In this document: positions 25,425 through 34,364 of the stretch, piece after piece
How positions within the stretch are numbered: position 1 is the first letter of the stretch
Layout of the letters: each line of letters starts with the position of its first letter
Assembly (NCBI GenBank): GCA_022843825.1
Contig: JALHMX010000008.1
Span: 51,722-115,721 of the forward strand
DNA length: 64,000 nucleotides
Direction: 5' to 3'
Source of the DNA: Pseudobdellovibrionaceae bacterium
Lineage (GTDB): Bacteria > Bdellovibrionota > Bdellovibrionia > Bdellovibrionales > Bdellovibrionaceae
Made by a program: the position numbers and the translations under genes
Notes under the pieces: generated by a model
What the model saw: only the letters and a program-made list of their open reading frames with translations
Database searches by the model: none
What the model was told of the DNA's origin: nothing

Positions 25425-25997
25425 ATGAAGAATTACATTATAGGATATGGCAGTTTAATTAATTTTGAAAGTCAAAATATTACGGGTAAATCTTTTTCGT
25501 CGAGGCCGATTATTTTAAATCAGTTTTCCAGATCGTGGACGGTGGTTTATGATGAACTGCAGTTTTGTGCATTGGGGGTCTATCCTGATGAAAAAAAAAG
25601 TATGAATGCCGTACTGTTCGATGTCGAAAACATTGAGCTTTTTGATCAAAGAGAGCACGGCTACAGTCGCCACGAAGTCGATCCACGTCTGTTGCAGCCT
25701 TGGAAAAATAATTGCGACATTCCTAATGATGGAAAAATTTGGATTTATTTGCCGTTTAAAGAGAAGTTTGGAAAGGCTTCGGAAAGATACTTTATTTGGC
25801 AGTCCTATTTAGATGTTATTTTTATGGGATGTTTATCAATAGATGAGAATTTTGCAAAGGAATTTATAAAAACCACTGCAGGTTGGGATCTTAATTTTTT
25901 AAACAATGATCGCAGTGAATCAAAATACATTCGCTCATTGAAATATTATGACAGTGAGATGGTAGATAGACTTATTGAAGCTATAAAGGAGAAGTAA
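25425..25997 (+). CDS. Gamma-glutamylcyclotransferase-like protein
   Basis: A 190-residue GGCT/AIG2-fold protein. The N-terminal glycine loop appears as IIGYGSLIN, and the catalytic-acid segment is FDQREHGYSRHEV, which matches the FDxREGYxR pattern in the GGCT-like group. Members cleave gamma-glutamyl amides to 5-oxoproline or have unknown roles. The next start codon follows immediately on its stop. The call of a fold is sound; the reaction is inferred. Confidence 0.78.
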   Translation: MKNYIIGYGSLINFESQNITGKSFSSRPIILNQFSRSWTVVYDELQFCALGVYPDEKKSMNAVLFDVENIELFDQREHGYSRHEVDPRLLQPWKNNCDIPNDGKIWIYLPFKEKFGKASERYFIWQSYLDVIFMGCLSIDENFAKEFIKTTAGWDLNFLNNDRSESKYIRSLKYYDSEMVDRLIEAIKEK

Positions 25998-26417
25998 ATG
26001 GATTTTCAGTACATCGTGCAGTGGGTAAGTTATTTTTTCTTTTTTTTGGCGGGTCTTATTCATGTAGGAATATTTGTTTTGGAATCCGTTTTATATCAAA
26101 GACCAGGCGGCCATAAGTATTTTGGAGTAAAACAGGAACACCATGCAGTCACCAAAAAATGGGCTTTTAATCAAGGATTTTATAATTTGTTTTTAGCCAT
26201 AGCCATGTTTATCGGCCTATACTATGTCAATCAACTGCAAGTGCGGATGGCCGGTGTGATCGTCAGTTTTGCGGGGCTATCGATGATTACGGCGGGCCTA
26301 GCGTTGATTTACTCAGACCGAAGAATGCTACGCGGAGCGATGATTCAAATCATACCCCCGTTATTAGGGTTCTTTTTTCTGGCCTTTCATATAATAGGTC
26401 GAATTAAAAATCTATAA
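25998..26417 (+). CDS. DUF1304 membrane protein
   Basis: A 139-residue protein with four hydrophobic segments. The pattern GLIHVGIFVLESVLY near residue 20 and AFNQGFYNLFLAIA near 51 match DUF1304, a family of small inner-membrane proteins of unknown function. The ribosome site AAGGAG is placed before ATG 25998, inside the end of the preceding gene. It is part of the plus-strand run from 21983 to 27179. Confidence 0.82.
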   Translation: MDFQYIVQWVSYFFFFLAGLIHVGIFVLESVLYQRPGGHKYFGVKQEHHAVTKKWAFNQGFYNLFLAIAMFIGLYYVNQLQVRMAGVIVSFAGLSMITAGLALIYSDRRMLRGAMIQIIPPLLGFFFLAFHIIGRIKNL

Positions 26418-26441
26418 ATTAACTGAAAAAAATAGTTTATA

Positions 26442-27179
26442 GTGGCTCGATCGCTTAAAAGTCGCTATCCTAACAGTATGACGAAAAAACTTCCGCCCAT
26501 GGTCGATAAATTTCGTAAAGAAAACCCCAGTAAGTATCCTTGGTACTCGGCTAAGGCACATTACTTGACGACAACTTGCTTAAGTTTTCCTTTGATTATT
26601 TATGCATTTATGAAAATTGAAAATATAACTGCATTAGATTTGCTGGTTGTACCTATTTTAATTATATTCGCGATGTTGTTTGAATACATTGTCCATCGCT
26701 ATCTTTTGCACCATCGTCAGTGGTTTTTAAAAGAAGCCTACGTAGAGCATACCTTGCGTCACCATGCTTATTTTAATCATGAAGCTATCGAAGTCACAAA
26801 ATCTGCAGATTTTGAGCGTGTCCTATTTCCAGTTTGGGGAGTAGCCATAATACAGTACGGGATAATGCTTCCGTCTTCACTGGCTATTGGATATTTATTT
26901 TCACCCAATGCGGGCTATTTGTCTTTGATTGTTGGAGCCATGTTCTTTTTTATGTATGAAACAATACATATGATTACACATCTTCCTTTGCAACACTGGA
27001 TTTATAATGTTCCAGGGCTGTTTTACTTAAGAGAGCATCATAGGGCTCATCATCATCCTGCTAAAATGGGTAAATATAATTTTAATATAGTTTTTCCATT
27101 GTGGGATATTCTACTTGGAACGCGAATAGTTTTGCCAGTAGAAGACAGACCTACTGATGACAAAGAGCTTAGTTTATAA
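26442..27179 (+). CDS. Sterol desaturase/fatty acid hydroxylase-family protein
   Basis: A 245-residue integral membrane di-iron oxygenase of the fatty acid hydroxylase superfamily. Its His clusters are visible in order: HRYLLHH near residue 85, HTLRHHAYFNH near 106, HMITHLP near 178 and REHHRAHHHPAKMG near 199, interleaved with hydrophobic segments. It probably hydroxylates a lipid chain. The longest frame begins at GTG 26442, but ATG 26478 is an equally good start. Its 3' end overlaps the convergent gene by 11 bases. The substrate cannot be told from sequence. Confidence 0.85.
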   Translation: MARSLKSRYPNSMTKKLPPMVDKFRKENPSKYPWYSAKAHYLTTTCLSFPLIIYAFMKIENITALDLLVVPILIIFAMLFEYIVHRYLLHHRQWFLKEAYVEHTLRHHAYFNHEAIEVTKSADFERVLFPVWGVAIIQYGIMLPSSLAIGYLFSPNAGYLSLIVGAMFFFMYETIHMITHLPLQHWIYNVPGLFYLREHHRAHHHPAKMGKYNFNIVFPLWDILLGTRIVLPVEDRPTDDKELSL

Positions 27180-27621
27180 AATAAATATAAGAGATTTGAA
27201 AATATAATAAAATCCAGCATGCGACCAGAAAAAAAGTAGCCACTAATTTTTTAATTGACGAAACATTTTGATTTAACAATTTCATATATAAAGTTGTGGC
27301 GGCGATATGAAACACGACAGGCAGAAGCACGCTTAATAACACGCAACTCATCATGCGCCGAAATGAATCTGAAGTGACTTCTTGAACTAAGCGGATGGGG
27401 CGGTCATCTTGAGAAAATGAGGCCGCTAACTGTACAGCTTCATCGTAATCGGCCTCATTGACTTCGACCGTGTATTCTCCACTGCCAATTCCCGTAACAA
27501 CTGAGGCGTATTCACGCGGCGTAAAAATAGCAACAGCTTGAATATCAACTTCTTCAAGCCGTTGGATTAGGATTTCGGCCTGCCACTTTGAGGGATATTT
27601 TTGTATGACCTTTTTGTTCAT
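27169..27621 (-). CDS. DUF2007-like protein with two membrane segments
   Basis: A 150-residue protein. The first 75 residues, VIQKYPSKWQAEILIQRLEEVDIQAVAI and EYTVEVNEADYDEAVQLAAS, match the DUF2007 pattern (a small alpha/beta domain in which a segment is compared between copies of itself, sometimes called putative signal transducing protein). Two hydrophobic segments follow (about residues 92-113 and 126-146). It starts four bases downstream of the AbgT gene stop and probably shares its transcript. The function is unknown. Confidence 0.65.
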   Translation of the reverse strand: MNKKVIQKYPSKWQAEILIQRLEEVDIQAVAIFTPREYASVVTGIGSGEYTVEVNEADYDEAVQLAASFSQDDRPIRLVQEVTSDSFRRMMSCVLLSVLLPVVFHIAATTLYMKLLNQNVSSIKKLVATFFLVACWILLYFQISYIYFIN

Positions 27622-27624
27622 TGT

Positions 27625-29151
27625 TTAAGGCACTAAGTATCTTAAGGCCGCGCCAGGACCTAGTGGCAATTCAAGTGTGATCCACACAAACAGCATCATC
27701 GACCAAAAGATCAAAAAGCCGATTGAGTACGGTAGCATCAGTGCGATAATTGTTCCGACATTTACCTTGGGATCATACTTAGCGGCAAAGGCGATGATCA
27801 GCGGAAAGTAGGGCATCAGTGGAGAAATAATATTAACCACTGAATCAGCGACACGATAAGTAGCTTGGCTAAGCTCAGGGGATACTCCTAAAAGCATAAA
27901 CATAGGCACGAAAATTGGCGCCATCAATGTCCATTTTGCTGAGGCTGAACCAATAATAAGATCCAAAAATACAGTTAATAAAATAAATCCTAACATAAGT
28001 GGAATAGTGCCAAGCTCTAGGGCTTTTAGAAATTCAGAACCCTTAACGGCGAAGATGATTCCCATGTTTGAATAAGTAAATAACTGCAGAAACTGAGCGG
28101 CAAAGAAAACCATAACAATATAAGGTGCCATCGTGATCATTCCTTCTTGCATGGCTTTGACAATATCATGGTGGTTTTTAAAGTTTTTAGTGACGTAGCC
28201 GAAAGCTACTCCGGGAAGAGCACCGAATAAAAAGATAAAAGTGACGATGCCTTTAAGGGCCGTTGATTTAAGAATGTCATCTGAACCGGGTTCTAATAAA
28301 TATCCGTCTTTAAATAGAACTCCCGCAAGAATAAACAAAGTAAGAATAAAAGTGACAATCCCTGCAGCTTTTAATCCTTTTTTTTCTTTTGAAGTAACTC
28401 TATCTAGAGTTTCAGAAAATTTGGGACCTTTGTATTCTCCTAGAAAAGGAATGGTGATCTTATTGGCTATTAAAGTTCCTAGTCCTACAATTAAAAGTGA
28501 AGACGTTGCCATAAAGTAATAGTTTGAAAGTGGCGTAACCACATAATCTTTATCTAAGATCTTAGCGGCTTCTTGAGAAATTCCCGATAGCAGTGGATCC
28601 GCCGTACTTAATAAAAAGTTTGCGGCAAATCCACCAGAGACTCCAGCAAAACAGATGGCAATGCCGGCAAGTGGATTCATGCCTGCACTGTGAAAGGCCA
28701 GTCCGGCTAAAGGTATGACCAGAACGTAGCCTATGTCGCCCCCAGTGTGAGACATAACTGCGGCGAGTAAGATTGCGGGAACTAAAAGTTTCTTAGGGGA
28801 TTTTAGAACAAGCAATTTAAGTAGTGTGCCAAGCAATCCGCTTTTTTCTGCAATGCTAAATCCTAACATAGCCACTAAAACTGTTCCTAGTGGCGCAAAT
28901 CCAGTAAAGTTTTTGACTAGATCTGTAACAATCATTCGCAAGCCATTTGCTGATAAAAGATTTACAGGAGATAACAATGCTCCGGTTGTTGGATGATGAG
29001 CTTGTATATTAAAAACACTGATTAAATAGGAAAGAAATATAACCATGATCCCAAGTCCTAAAAACATAAATGCAGGATTTGGTAAAGTGTTTCCGAGGCG
29101 CTCAACATGGTCTAGAAAGCGATAAAGTAGTGATTTTGACTTAGAAGCCAT
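27625..29151 (-). CDS. AbgT-family transporter
   Basis: A 508-residue membrane protein of the AbgT family (p-aminobenzoyl-glutamate or antifolate/sulfonamide transporters). The N terminus YRFLDHVERLGNTLPNP, the conserved GFSIAEKSGLLGTLLK segment, SHTGGDIGYVLVIPLAG and FAANFLLSTADPLLSGIS near residue 180, and SASAKWTLMAPIFVPM near 400 are family signatures. It has about a dozen membrane segments. E. coli AbgT imports p-aminobenzoyl-glutamate, while the MtrF and YdaH relatives export sulfonamides, so the direction here is unresolved. Confidence 0.9.
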   Translation of the reverse strand: MASKSKSLLYRFLDHVERLGNTLPNPAFMFLGLGIMVIFLSYLISVFNIQAHHPTTGALLSPVNLLSANGLRMIVTDLVKNFTGFAPLGTVLVAMLGFSIAEKSGLLGTLLKLLVLKSPKKLLVPAILLAAVMSHTGGDIGYVLVIPLAGLAFHSAGMNPLAGIAICFAGVSGGFAANFLLSTADPLLSGISQEAAKILDKDYVVTPLSNYYFMATSSLLIVGLGTLIANKITIPFLGEYKGPKFSETLDRVTSKEKKGLKAAGIVTFILTLFILAGVLFKDGYLLEPGSDDILKSTALKGIVTFIFLFGALPGVAFGYVTKNFKNHHDIVKAMQEGMITMAPYIVMVFFAAQFLQLFTYSNMGIIFAVKGSEFLKALELGTIPLMLGFILLTVFLDLIIGSASAKWTLMAPIFVPMFMLLGVSPELSQATYRVADSVVNIISPLMPYFPLIIAFAAKYDPKVNVGTIIALMLPYSIGFLIFWSMMLFVWITLELPLGPGAALRYLVP

Positions 29152-29284
29152 AGGGGTCTCTCCTGATATAAGTTAAACTATGTTTTCGTATAATTTTTTA
29201 TCTCTAATAAGTCTTCATTTATCAATGTTTACTGTGACAAAATACGTCTTATTAGTGAAGATTTTGTCTTTTAAGTACGATTTC

Positions 29285-29312
29285 TTGACATATTTACTGT
29301 AGCCACTAAACT
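29285..29312 (+). promoter_or_regulatory. Sigma-70-type promoter of the 29.3 kb lipoprotein gene
   Basis: A perfect -35 box TTGACA (29285-29290) is followed, 16 bases later, by TAAACT (29307-29312), which matches four of six positions of TATAAT. The start codon of the lipoprotein gene is 33 bases further on, preceded by a GGAGGG ribosome site. The stretch between this and the divergent AbgT gene (29152-29284) is AT-rich and otherwise featureless. Confidence 0.45.
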
Positions 29313-29344
29313 GCACCTTAAGTTTGGTTATTGGAGGGAATAGA

Positions 29345-30211
29345 ATGAGTAAACTTATTTTATCAATAGCGCTTATAATAGGCACGTCTATCTTGTCGTC
29401 ATGTCATAAAATGGAATCGAGTCAGCCAAAAGTAGAATCAATAGATACTAGGGGCGATCTAGGCGATAATGCTGAAGAGCAGCCTGCCGAGCAGCCTCCA
29501 GCTGAAGAACCGCCGGTTGAAGTGCCTCCTGCAGAAGAGCCTCCTATCGAAGAACCAAAAGTCATTAAAGAATTTGCCTATCCTGATTGTAATGAACTGA
29601 ATAAATTATGGAGAACACGTTATCACTCCAAACTTAAAGTGAATTGGCCGTTAAAAAGTTTTGCCTGTGTTGGACCCTCTAAAGATCGTGTTTTTGCAGA
29701 AGCCGCGTACATCTTGGAGCATACAGTTTTTAGAAAGCATTCTTTACCTGCCGGCGTAAAGCTTCCTCCGGCTGATATGCTGAGTTTTGTCACCGATAAG
29801 TATCGTGAACTTCGCATTGGACCTAATCAATATCCATCTACGGATGTCGATAATAAAATAGTTTACTTTTATGCTAATATTGAAAATGAAAATGGTTTTG
29901 CAGCAGTCGGTAACCTTATCCATGAGGCCCGACATGCCGATGGGCTTATTTACTTACATATTCCTTGCTGGGATGGTCCCTATAAAGGACAGCATATGTG
30001 CGATATTGGTTTAAGTGATAGTTTTTATGAGGGCGGCACACATCGAGTCGCGACACTTTATTTAGCTTGGGGCGTAGCCGCTTCTAACTGGCCCAAAGAG
30101 TGGAAAGATGCATCTCGTGACCTTGTCAAGTACGTCATTACCAATCGTATAAATGCAACTGCAGCCACTCGCCAAGCTTGGATCAAAAAGTATTTATTAA
30201 CTGAGTGGTGA
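29345..30211 (+). CDS. Lipoprotein with Pro/Glu-rich linker and HExxH motif
   Basis: A 288-residue predicted lipoprotein: the signal peptide ends at the lipobox-like ILSSC. A low-complexity linker of repeated Pro-Glu-Glu (AEEPPVEVPPAEEPP) follows to about residue 75. The C-terminal domain has five Cys residues and the sequence LIHEARHADGL near residue 200, an HExxH zinc-peptidase-type motif, with later His in YLHIPCW and Glu in YEGGTHRVATL that might complete a metal site. No named peptidase family is recognised. ATG 29345 has GGAGGG seven bases ahead, so it is chosen over the longer frame from 29324. A periplasmic or surface hydrolase is inferred. Confidence 0.65.
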   Translation: MSKLILSIALIIGTSILSSCHKMESSQPKVESIDTRGDLGDNAEEQPAEQPPAEEPPVEVPPAEEPPIEEPKVIKEFAYPDCNELNKLWRTRYHSKLKVNWPLKSFACVGPSKDRVFAEAAYILEHTVFRKHSLPAGVKLPPADMLSFVTDKYRELRIGPNQYPSTDVDNKIVYFYANIENENGFAAVGNLIHEARHADGLIYLHIPCWDGPYKGQHMCDIGLSDSFYEGGTHRVATLYLAWGVAASNWPKEWKDASRDLVKYVITNRINATAATRQAWIKKYLLTEW

Positions 30212-30312
30212 TTGTTTAGGAAAAAATTGCCGGGTCTAATTTTAAAGTTAAGGGACCATCTTTTTGTTACTGGACTTGATGCCTGAGAAGTTCTATTTGA
30301 AAATAGAAAGGC

Positions 30313-30870
30313 ATGTATAAAAAAATTCTTCTCTACCTATTAGCATTATTTACTCAATTTGAATATACTTACGCTGCTGTCATCAAATTTACTCAAGATG
30401 CAGAAGTAGAAGATCTAGCTAACCGTCAGAAAAATTCAATAAAGGTCGGACAGACCATGGGTTTTTCAAAGGATAGCATTTATCTTATTCAAATGGATAA
30501 AAAAGCGCCGATGATTTTAGTCTCTGCTAACGCCAGTGTTCAAGATATTGAAGTGACCGGATATCCTCTGACAGATGTGGTGGCTTTGAATACGCAAAAA
30601 GAAGTTGATCAATTATTGTCAGGAATTATCGTAGAGATTAATACCATTCAAAATTTAGCAAGACGTCAACAGTTTAACTTAGCCACTCAAAGATTAGAAG
30701 ATCTACAGAGACGGCATCCTAATGTGCACTCACTGAGTTTTCTTAAAGCCAGTATCTTGTACGTCAGTGGAAAAAGATCTGATGCTGAATTTCTACTTAA
30801 AGAAGTCTTAAAAAAATATCCGAATAATACAGAAGGTCAAAAGCTTTTAGAAGAGATACAAAGGAAATAA
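30313..30870 (+). CDS. Exported TPR-type protein heading a MotAB-like operon
   Basis: A 185-residue protein with a signal peptide (MYKKILLYLLALFTQFEYTYAA). The first half contains short beta-type segments (QTMGFSKDSIYLIQM). From about residue 115 there are helical pairs of TPR type: ARRQQFNLATQRLEDLQRRHP, then SFLKASILYVSGKRSDAEFLLKEVLKKYPNN. Two TPR units are visible. It ends two bases before the MotA-like gene and so is the first gene of a six-gene operon. A periplasmic scaffold role is inferred. Confidence 0.7.
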   Translation: MYKKILLYLLALFTQFEYTYAAVIKFTQDAEVEDLANRQKNSIKVGQTMGFSKDSIYLIQMDKKAPMILVSANASVQDIEVTGYPLTDVVALNTQKEVDQLLSGIIVEINTIQNLARRQQFNLATQRLEDLQRRHPNVHSLSFLKASILYVSGKRSDAEFLLKEVLKKYPNNTEGQKLLEEIQRK

Positions 30871-30871
30871 T

Positions 30872-31576
30872 ATGAAGACTTTAGTTTTGGGTTTTTTTAT
30901 TTTAGTGGGCATTATGTTTTATACCGCAATGAATGTCAGTGCTTCGACCTTATTTCAGTTGCATTCGATTATATTGGTTATCGGGGGAACACTGGCTGTC
31001 TTTTTTATATCTACATCTCCGAAGGTGGTAACGTCCGTTTATCATAGCAGCCGTGAAATGATGAAAACTAAGGATGGTTTTGAGGGGTATGAAAAAGAAT
31101 TAGTGGAGCTGAGTCAAAAACAAAAACTTTCAGTTCCTTCCAAGAATATTTTAATTCAGTATGCGGCAGATCTATGGGCCAGCGGGATAGATCCTGAACT
31201 TTTTATTATTTTAACGTCTCAAAAGAGAAAAGAAATTGATTCAAAATCACTAGATGCAGTGCAGGCCTTAAAAAATTTGGCTAAATACCCGCCGGCCCTA
31301 GGAATGATTGGTACAGTAATTGGTATGATTGCCTTATTTGCGCAGTTAGATTCCAGCAAAGAAAATATCGGGAGCAATTTATCTTTAGCTATGACGGCAA
31401 CATTTTTCGGGTTGTTATTAACGAATGCAATTATTTCTCCGTTAGCAGATCGCTTGCATGTGCATCAGCTCAATCAACAAAGAAGTTTAGATATGGTCTA
31501 TGAAATTTTGCTTTTAATAAACCGAGGCGAGCCCACTGCTCTGATTAAGGAAGAACTCAATGAGAGAACGGCCTAA
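30872..31576 (+). CDS. MotA-like proton channel stator protein
   Basis: A 234-residue member of the MotA/TolQ/ExbB family. Two hydrophobic segments lie at the N terminus (VLGFFILVGIMFYTA and LFQLHSIILVIGGTLAVFFI) and two near the C terminus. The MotA pattern YPPALGMIGTVIGMIALFAQLD near residue 140, with the conserved Pro of the ion pathway, and LAMTATFFGLLLTNAIISPLADRL near 170 are clear. MotA subunits couple ion flow to movement of a cytoplasmic partner. There is no flagellar gene nearby. The gene overlaps the MotB-like gene by 17 bases. Confidence 0.88.
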   Translation: MKTLVLGFFILVGIMFYTAMNVSASTLFQLHSIILVIGGTLAVFFISTSPKVVTSVYHSSREMMKTKDGFEGYEKELVELSQKQKLSVPSKNILIQYAADLWASGIDPELFIILTSQKRKEIDSKSLDAVQALKNLAKYPPALGMIGTVIGMIALFAQLDSSKENIGSNLSLAMTATFFGLLLTNAIISPLADRLHVHQLNQQRSLDMVYEILLLINRGEPTALIKEELNERTA

Positions 31577-32276
31577 GTTAAATTCAAGACCGCCTGCACG
31601 TATTGAGCGTCGAGCGGACAATGCTCAGGTCCATGATGATTCGGCCCATTTATGGGCTGTTTCCTATGCAGATTTCCTGATGGTGTTACTATGCTTTTTT
31701 ATTATCTTTTTTTCAGTAGATGAAAATCAAAAAGAAAGCGTTATTAAAAAAATTTTTCTTACTCAGGAAGGGAGCTCCGGCGGACCGGGTAATGGTTATG
31801 GTACGGGCGCAGGACCAGTGGTAGAAAGTCGAGGGGTTGCGTCGAAAGAGTCTGGTGCAGTTTTTTCACGCCAAGCCCTTGAGGCAGCACTTGAAGACTA
31901 TTCTTTTTCAAAGTTTGATAATTCAGAGGGCTTACTGGTCCATTTTAAGGATGATCTTTACGAAAAAGGGTCTTTTGAAATATCACTAGAGCATAAAGCA
32001 CAATTTAATGTTTTTTTGGAAAAAGTAAGGCCTTATAGTGATCAGGTCTCGATGACCTTCATCGGACACGCCGATGCAGACTTAGTTAATCCTAAAACAA
32101 AAAAAATATATAAAGATAATTTTGACTTAAGTGCTATTCGTGCCACGCGAGCTTTGCAGTATGCTGTAAGATTTGGGTTTCCCGAGGAACAAGTTTCAGC
32201 CAAAGGGAATAGTAAAAACTCTCGAGTAACACGCAGTTTATCAGTTCTTATTAAGCCAAAAGGGGAGCTTCTATGA
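31560..32276 (+). CDS. MotB-like stator protein with OmpA-type domain
   Basis: A 238-residue bitopic protein. The single membrane segment contains the MotB plug region LWAVSYADFLMVLLCFFIIFF, where the Asp after SYA corresponds to the proton-carrying Asp of MotB. Gly/Ser-rich sequence follows, then an OmpA-like peptidoglycan-binding domain, FIGHADADLVNP near residue 160 and NFDLSAIRATRALQYAVRFG near 185 with the N-x-LSxxRA pattern. It pairs with the MotA-like gene that it overlaps, and itself overlaps the next gene by four bases. Confidence 0.88.
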   Translation: MRERPKLNSRPPARIERRADNAQVHDDSAHLWAVSYADFLMVLLCFFIIFFSVDENQKESVIKKIFLTQEGSSGGPGNGYGTGAGPVVESRGVASKESGAVFSRQALEAALEDYSFSKFDNSEGLLVHFKDDLYEKGSFEISLEHKAQFNVFLEKVRPYSDQVSMTFIGHADADLVNPKTKKIYKDNFDLSAIRATRALQYAVRFGFPEEQVSAKGNSKNSRVTRSLSVLIKPKGELL

Positions 32277-33778
32277 GAAGTTTAGTCGTCTTTTTTGTTT
32301 TATGTTTTACACTGCTTTCTGAAGCAGAAATCGTTAGTCAGACAGCTCTTGAGCTTCAGATACAACAAAAGGTATACAGCGTAATTAAACCAATAGATGA
32401 TACGGCAATAGTAATTTCGAATTTATCTTATAAAAAGACAGACTTAGTTTTACCTGGTGCGGGCTCAAGTTTTTATGAGATGTTTTCTTCGAGCACGGAT
32501 CAAGTACCCTATGAAAGCATTGACAGTGTCCAGATTCGCGTGATTTCAAAATTAAATCCATTTCCTGAAACTCTTAAAAATTTAATAAATAGCTCTGTCA
32601 AAATAGAAAAAACTAAAATTAAATTTTCTTTTGAACAGATGGATGCTTCCTTAGTAGACTTATCTAGAAAGAACCAAGGCGAGGGTATTCGGAACTGGCT
32701 AGAGCCAGTAGCGCAACAATTCTCAGTCATTTTTAAGTCAATGAGTCAAAAATTTAATATTGTGGGCGTACTCATAATGTTAAGTTTTTTATTAGCCACA
32801 GCAATTATATATTTACTTATTTCAAGTCGCGAGAAAAAAAGCCAATCTTTTTGGGGACAAACAGTCTCTCGATTAATTGATGGAATGAGTGGATTTTCTG
32901 GCGGTACTGTCCCTATGCCTGTACCGCGTGCAGCCGCTTCGGTACAAAGAAAAGTAGAATCAGAGCTATCTATTAATAGTCAAATTAAAGATTTGTCACC
33001 AATGGCTGTTAAAATGATTATCTCTGACTGCTATTGGTGTGAAGAAGATCATTATGCAGCGTGGATGTGGAGTATGTTGACTTCACAACAAAGAGAAACT
33101 TTATTAAAGCAATGGTCACCAGCAGTTCAGTATATTCCATATGTGGTTAAACTTAAGCCTGAGTATCGTCAAGATCACCTTAACTCATGTTATTTAGCGG
33201 CCTTCGATCTTTCGATGATTTCCCATGAGGATCTGATTGAATGGATTCGGCGCCATCCAGAATCGTGGGCAATGCTGTCTCCCATGCGCCAGGCTCACTT
33301 GAAATTAAGTCTAAAAGAAAAAATTAGTTTATCATCTAAAGCATCCCTCGTGCGTGAGTTATCGCCGCCACAACTTCAGTCTGTATTAAGAATTTTTGAA
33401 GTTTCCGTAGAGGTCGGTGATTTAAGCGAAGTTGATGAAATGAGTTTGTTCAGATCGCCTGATTTCGTTCCGGTAGCGTTACGCGCGCAGATCCCCTCAT
33501 TAGTTTGGATGGCCTTATTGCCGATTGAGCAGAGAAAAAATTTATTGGAAGAATTTGCTGCCCATTTATTGGCTGAAGCTTGGATTGGACCTCAGCCTGT
33601 TTTAGATACAATAAAAAAAGCTATTTCTGAAAAGAAATTGGCCCTACTTAACGGGTACATTAAAACGATCGTACCATCTCGGAATTCGGAAGCTATGCAA
33701 ATTTGTACCTTGCGGGCATTGGAAATATTTAATCAAACAACAGCGAAAGAAGAACCGGTTAATGCACAAGTGGTTTAG
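32273..33778 (+). CDS. Signal-peptide membrane protein with large helical cytosolic domain
   Basis: A 501-residue protein of unknown family. It has a signal peptide (residues 1-17), a periplasmic domain of about 145 residues, one membrane segment (FNIVGVLIMLSFLLATAIIYLL, about residues 161-182), and about 320 cytosolic residues that are mainly helical (for example LTSQQRETLLKQWSPA and HEDLIEWIRRHPESWAMLSPMRQAHL). The cytosolic layout of repeated helix pairs recalls FliG-type torque receivers, and the periplasmic-TM-cytosol order recalls a FliF-FliG fusion, but no signature is clear. It lies directly after the MotAB-like pair in overlapping frames, so it is a good candidate for the part the stator moves. 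That idea is inference. Confidence 0.55.
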   Translation: MRSLVVFFVLCFTLLSEAEIVSQTALELQIQQKVYSVIKPIDDTAIVISNLSYKKTDLVLPGAGSSFYEMFSSSTDQVPYESIDSVQIRVISKLNPFPETLKNLINSSVKIEKTKIKFSFEQMDASLVDLSRKNQGEGIRNWLEPVAQQFSVIFKSMSQKFNIVGVLIMLSFLLATAIIYLLISSREKKSQSFWGQTVSRLIDGMSGFSGGTVPMPVPRAAASVQRKVESELSINSQIKDLSPMAVKMIISDCYWCEEDHYAAWMWSMLTSQQRETLLKQWSPAVQYIPYVVKLKPEYRQDHLNSCYLAAFDLSMISHEDLIEWIRRHPESWAMLSPMRQAHLKLSLKEKISLSSKASLVRELSPPQLQSVLRIFEVSVEVGDLSEVDEMSLFRSPDFVPVALRAQIPSLVWMALLPIEQRKNLLEEFAAHLLAEAWIGPQPVLDTIKKAISEKKLALLNGYIKTIVPSRNSEAMQICTLRALEIFNQTTAKEEPVNAQVV

Positions 33779-34364
33779 GTTTTTTTATTTAATATTACCA
33801 GCTACTACCGCTGTTTGGGCTTCCGAGACAAGCCTGGTGACTGATTTGCAAACTCAAAATCATGTTAGTCGAAGTCGTTTAATTTTAGGTTTAGCAGGCG
33901 TGCAGTTGATCACTGAAGATCAAAATTTTGATGGAGTAGGGATGATTTTTTCCTACCAATATGCTTTGACCTCGTCGTTTGCGGTGACGCCGGAAGTAGG
34001 TCAGGTCTATGGTATATCTACCGGCACTAAATCACTCTACACCTCATTAGGTGCTGCAATTGAGTACGCCGTAACTGGATCTTATATTTATGGGTCTACC
34101 GAATACAGTTCAAAAGGATTGTCAGTAATTAAATTACTTTCCCCTCAAATTTCAGTTTTGTCCTTGGGACTGGGTTTTGAGCAGCTTTTTTTAAGTGGCA
34201 GTCAATCAACTTATTCTGCTCCGGGTTTTGTAGCGGGTATAGGGTACAGCTCGGAAATATTCGAACGTTTTTATCGGTTACAATTTAAATATGGACAATA
34301 TAAGAATAACGAAGAACCTGTAACGGGAATAGCATTAAATGTATCTACGTACTTTGATTTTTAA
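33762..34364 (+). CDS. Probable outer-membrane beta-barrel protein
   Basis: A 200-residue exported protein with a signal peptide (residues about 1-19, ending VWASE). The rest is strand-rich, with alternating aromatic/hydrophobic residues (SFAVTPEVGQVYG, SYIYGSTEYSSKGLS, GIGYSSEIFERFYRLQFKYG) and it ends in STYFDF with a terminal Phe, as expected of an outer-membrane barrel. It overlaps the gene before by 17 bases and the gene after by 26, so it is translationally coupled to both. Eight strands is my estimate. A role as the outer-membrane anchor of the envelope machine is inferred from position. Confidence 0.6.
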   Translation: MHKWFRFFYLILPATTAVWASETSLVTDLQTQNHVSRSRLILGLAGVQLITEDQNFDGVGMIFSYQYALTSSFAVTPEVGQVYGISTGTKSLYTSLGAAIEYAVTGSYIYGSTEYSSKGLSVIKLLSPQISVLSLGLGFEQLFLSGSQSTYSAPGFVAGIGYSSEIFERFYRLQFKYGQYKNNEEPVTGIALNVSTYFDF

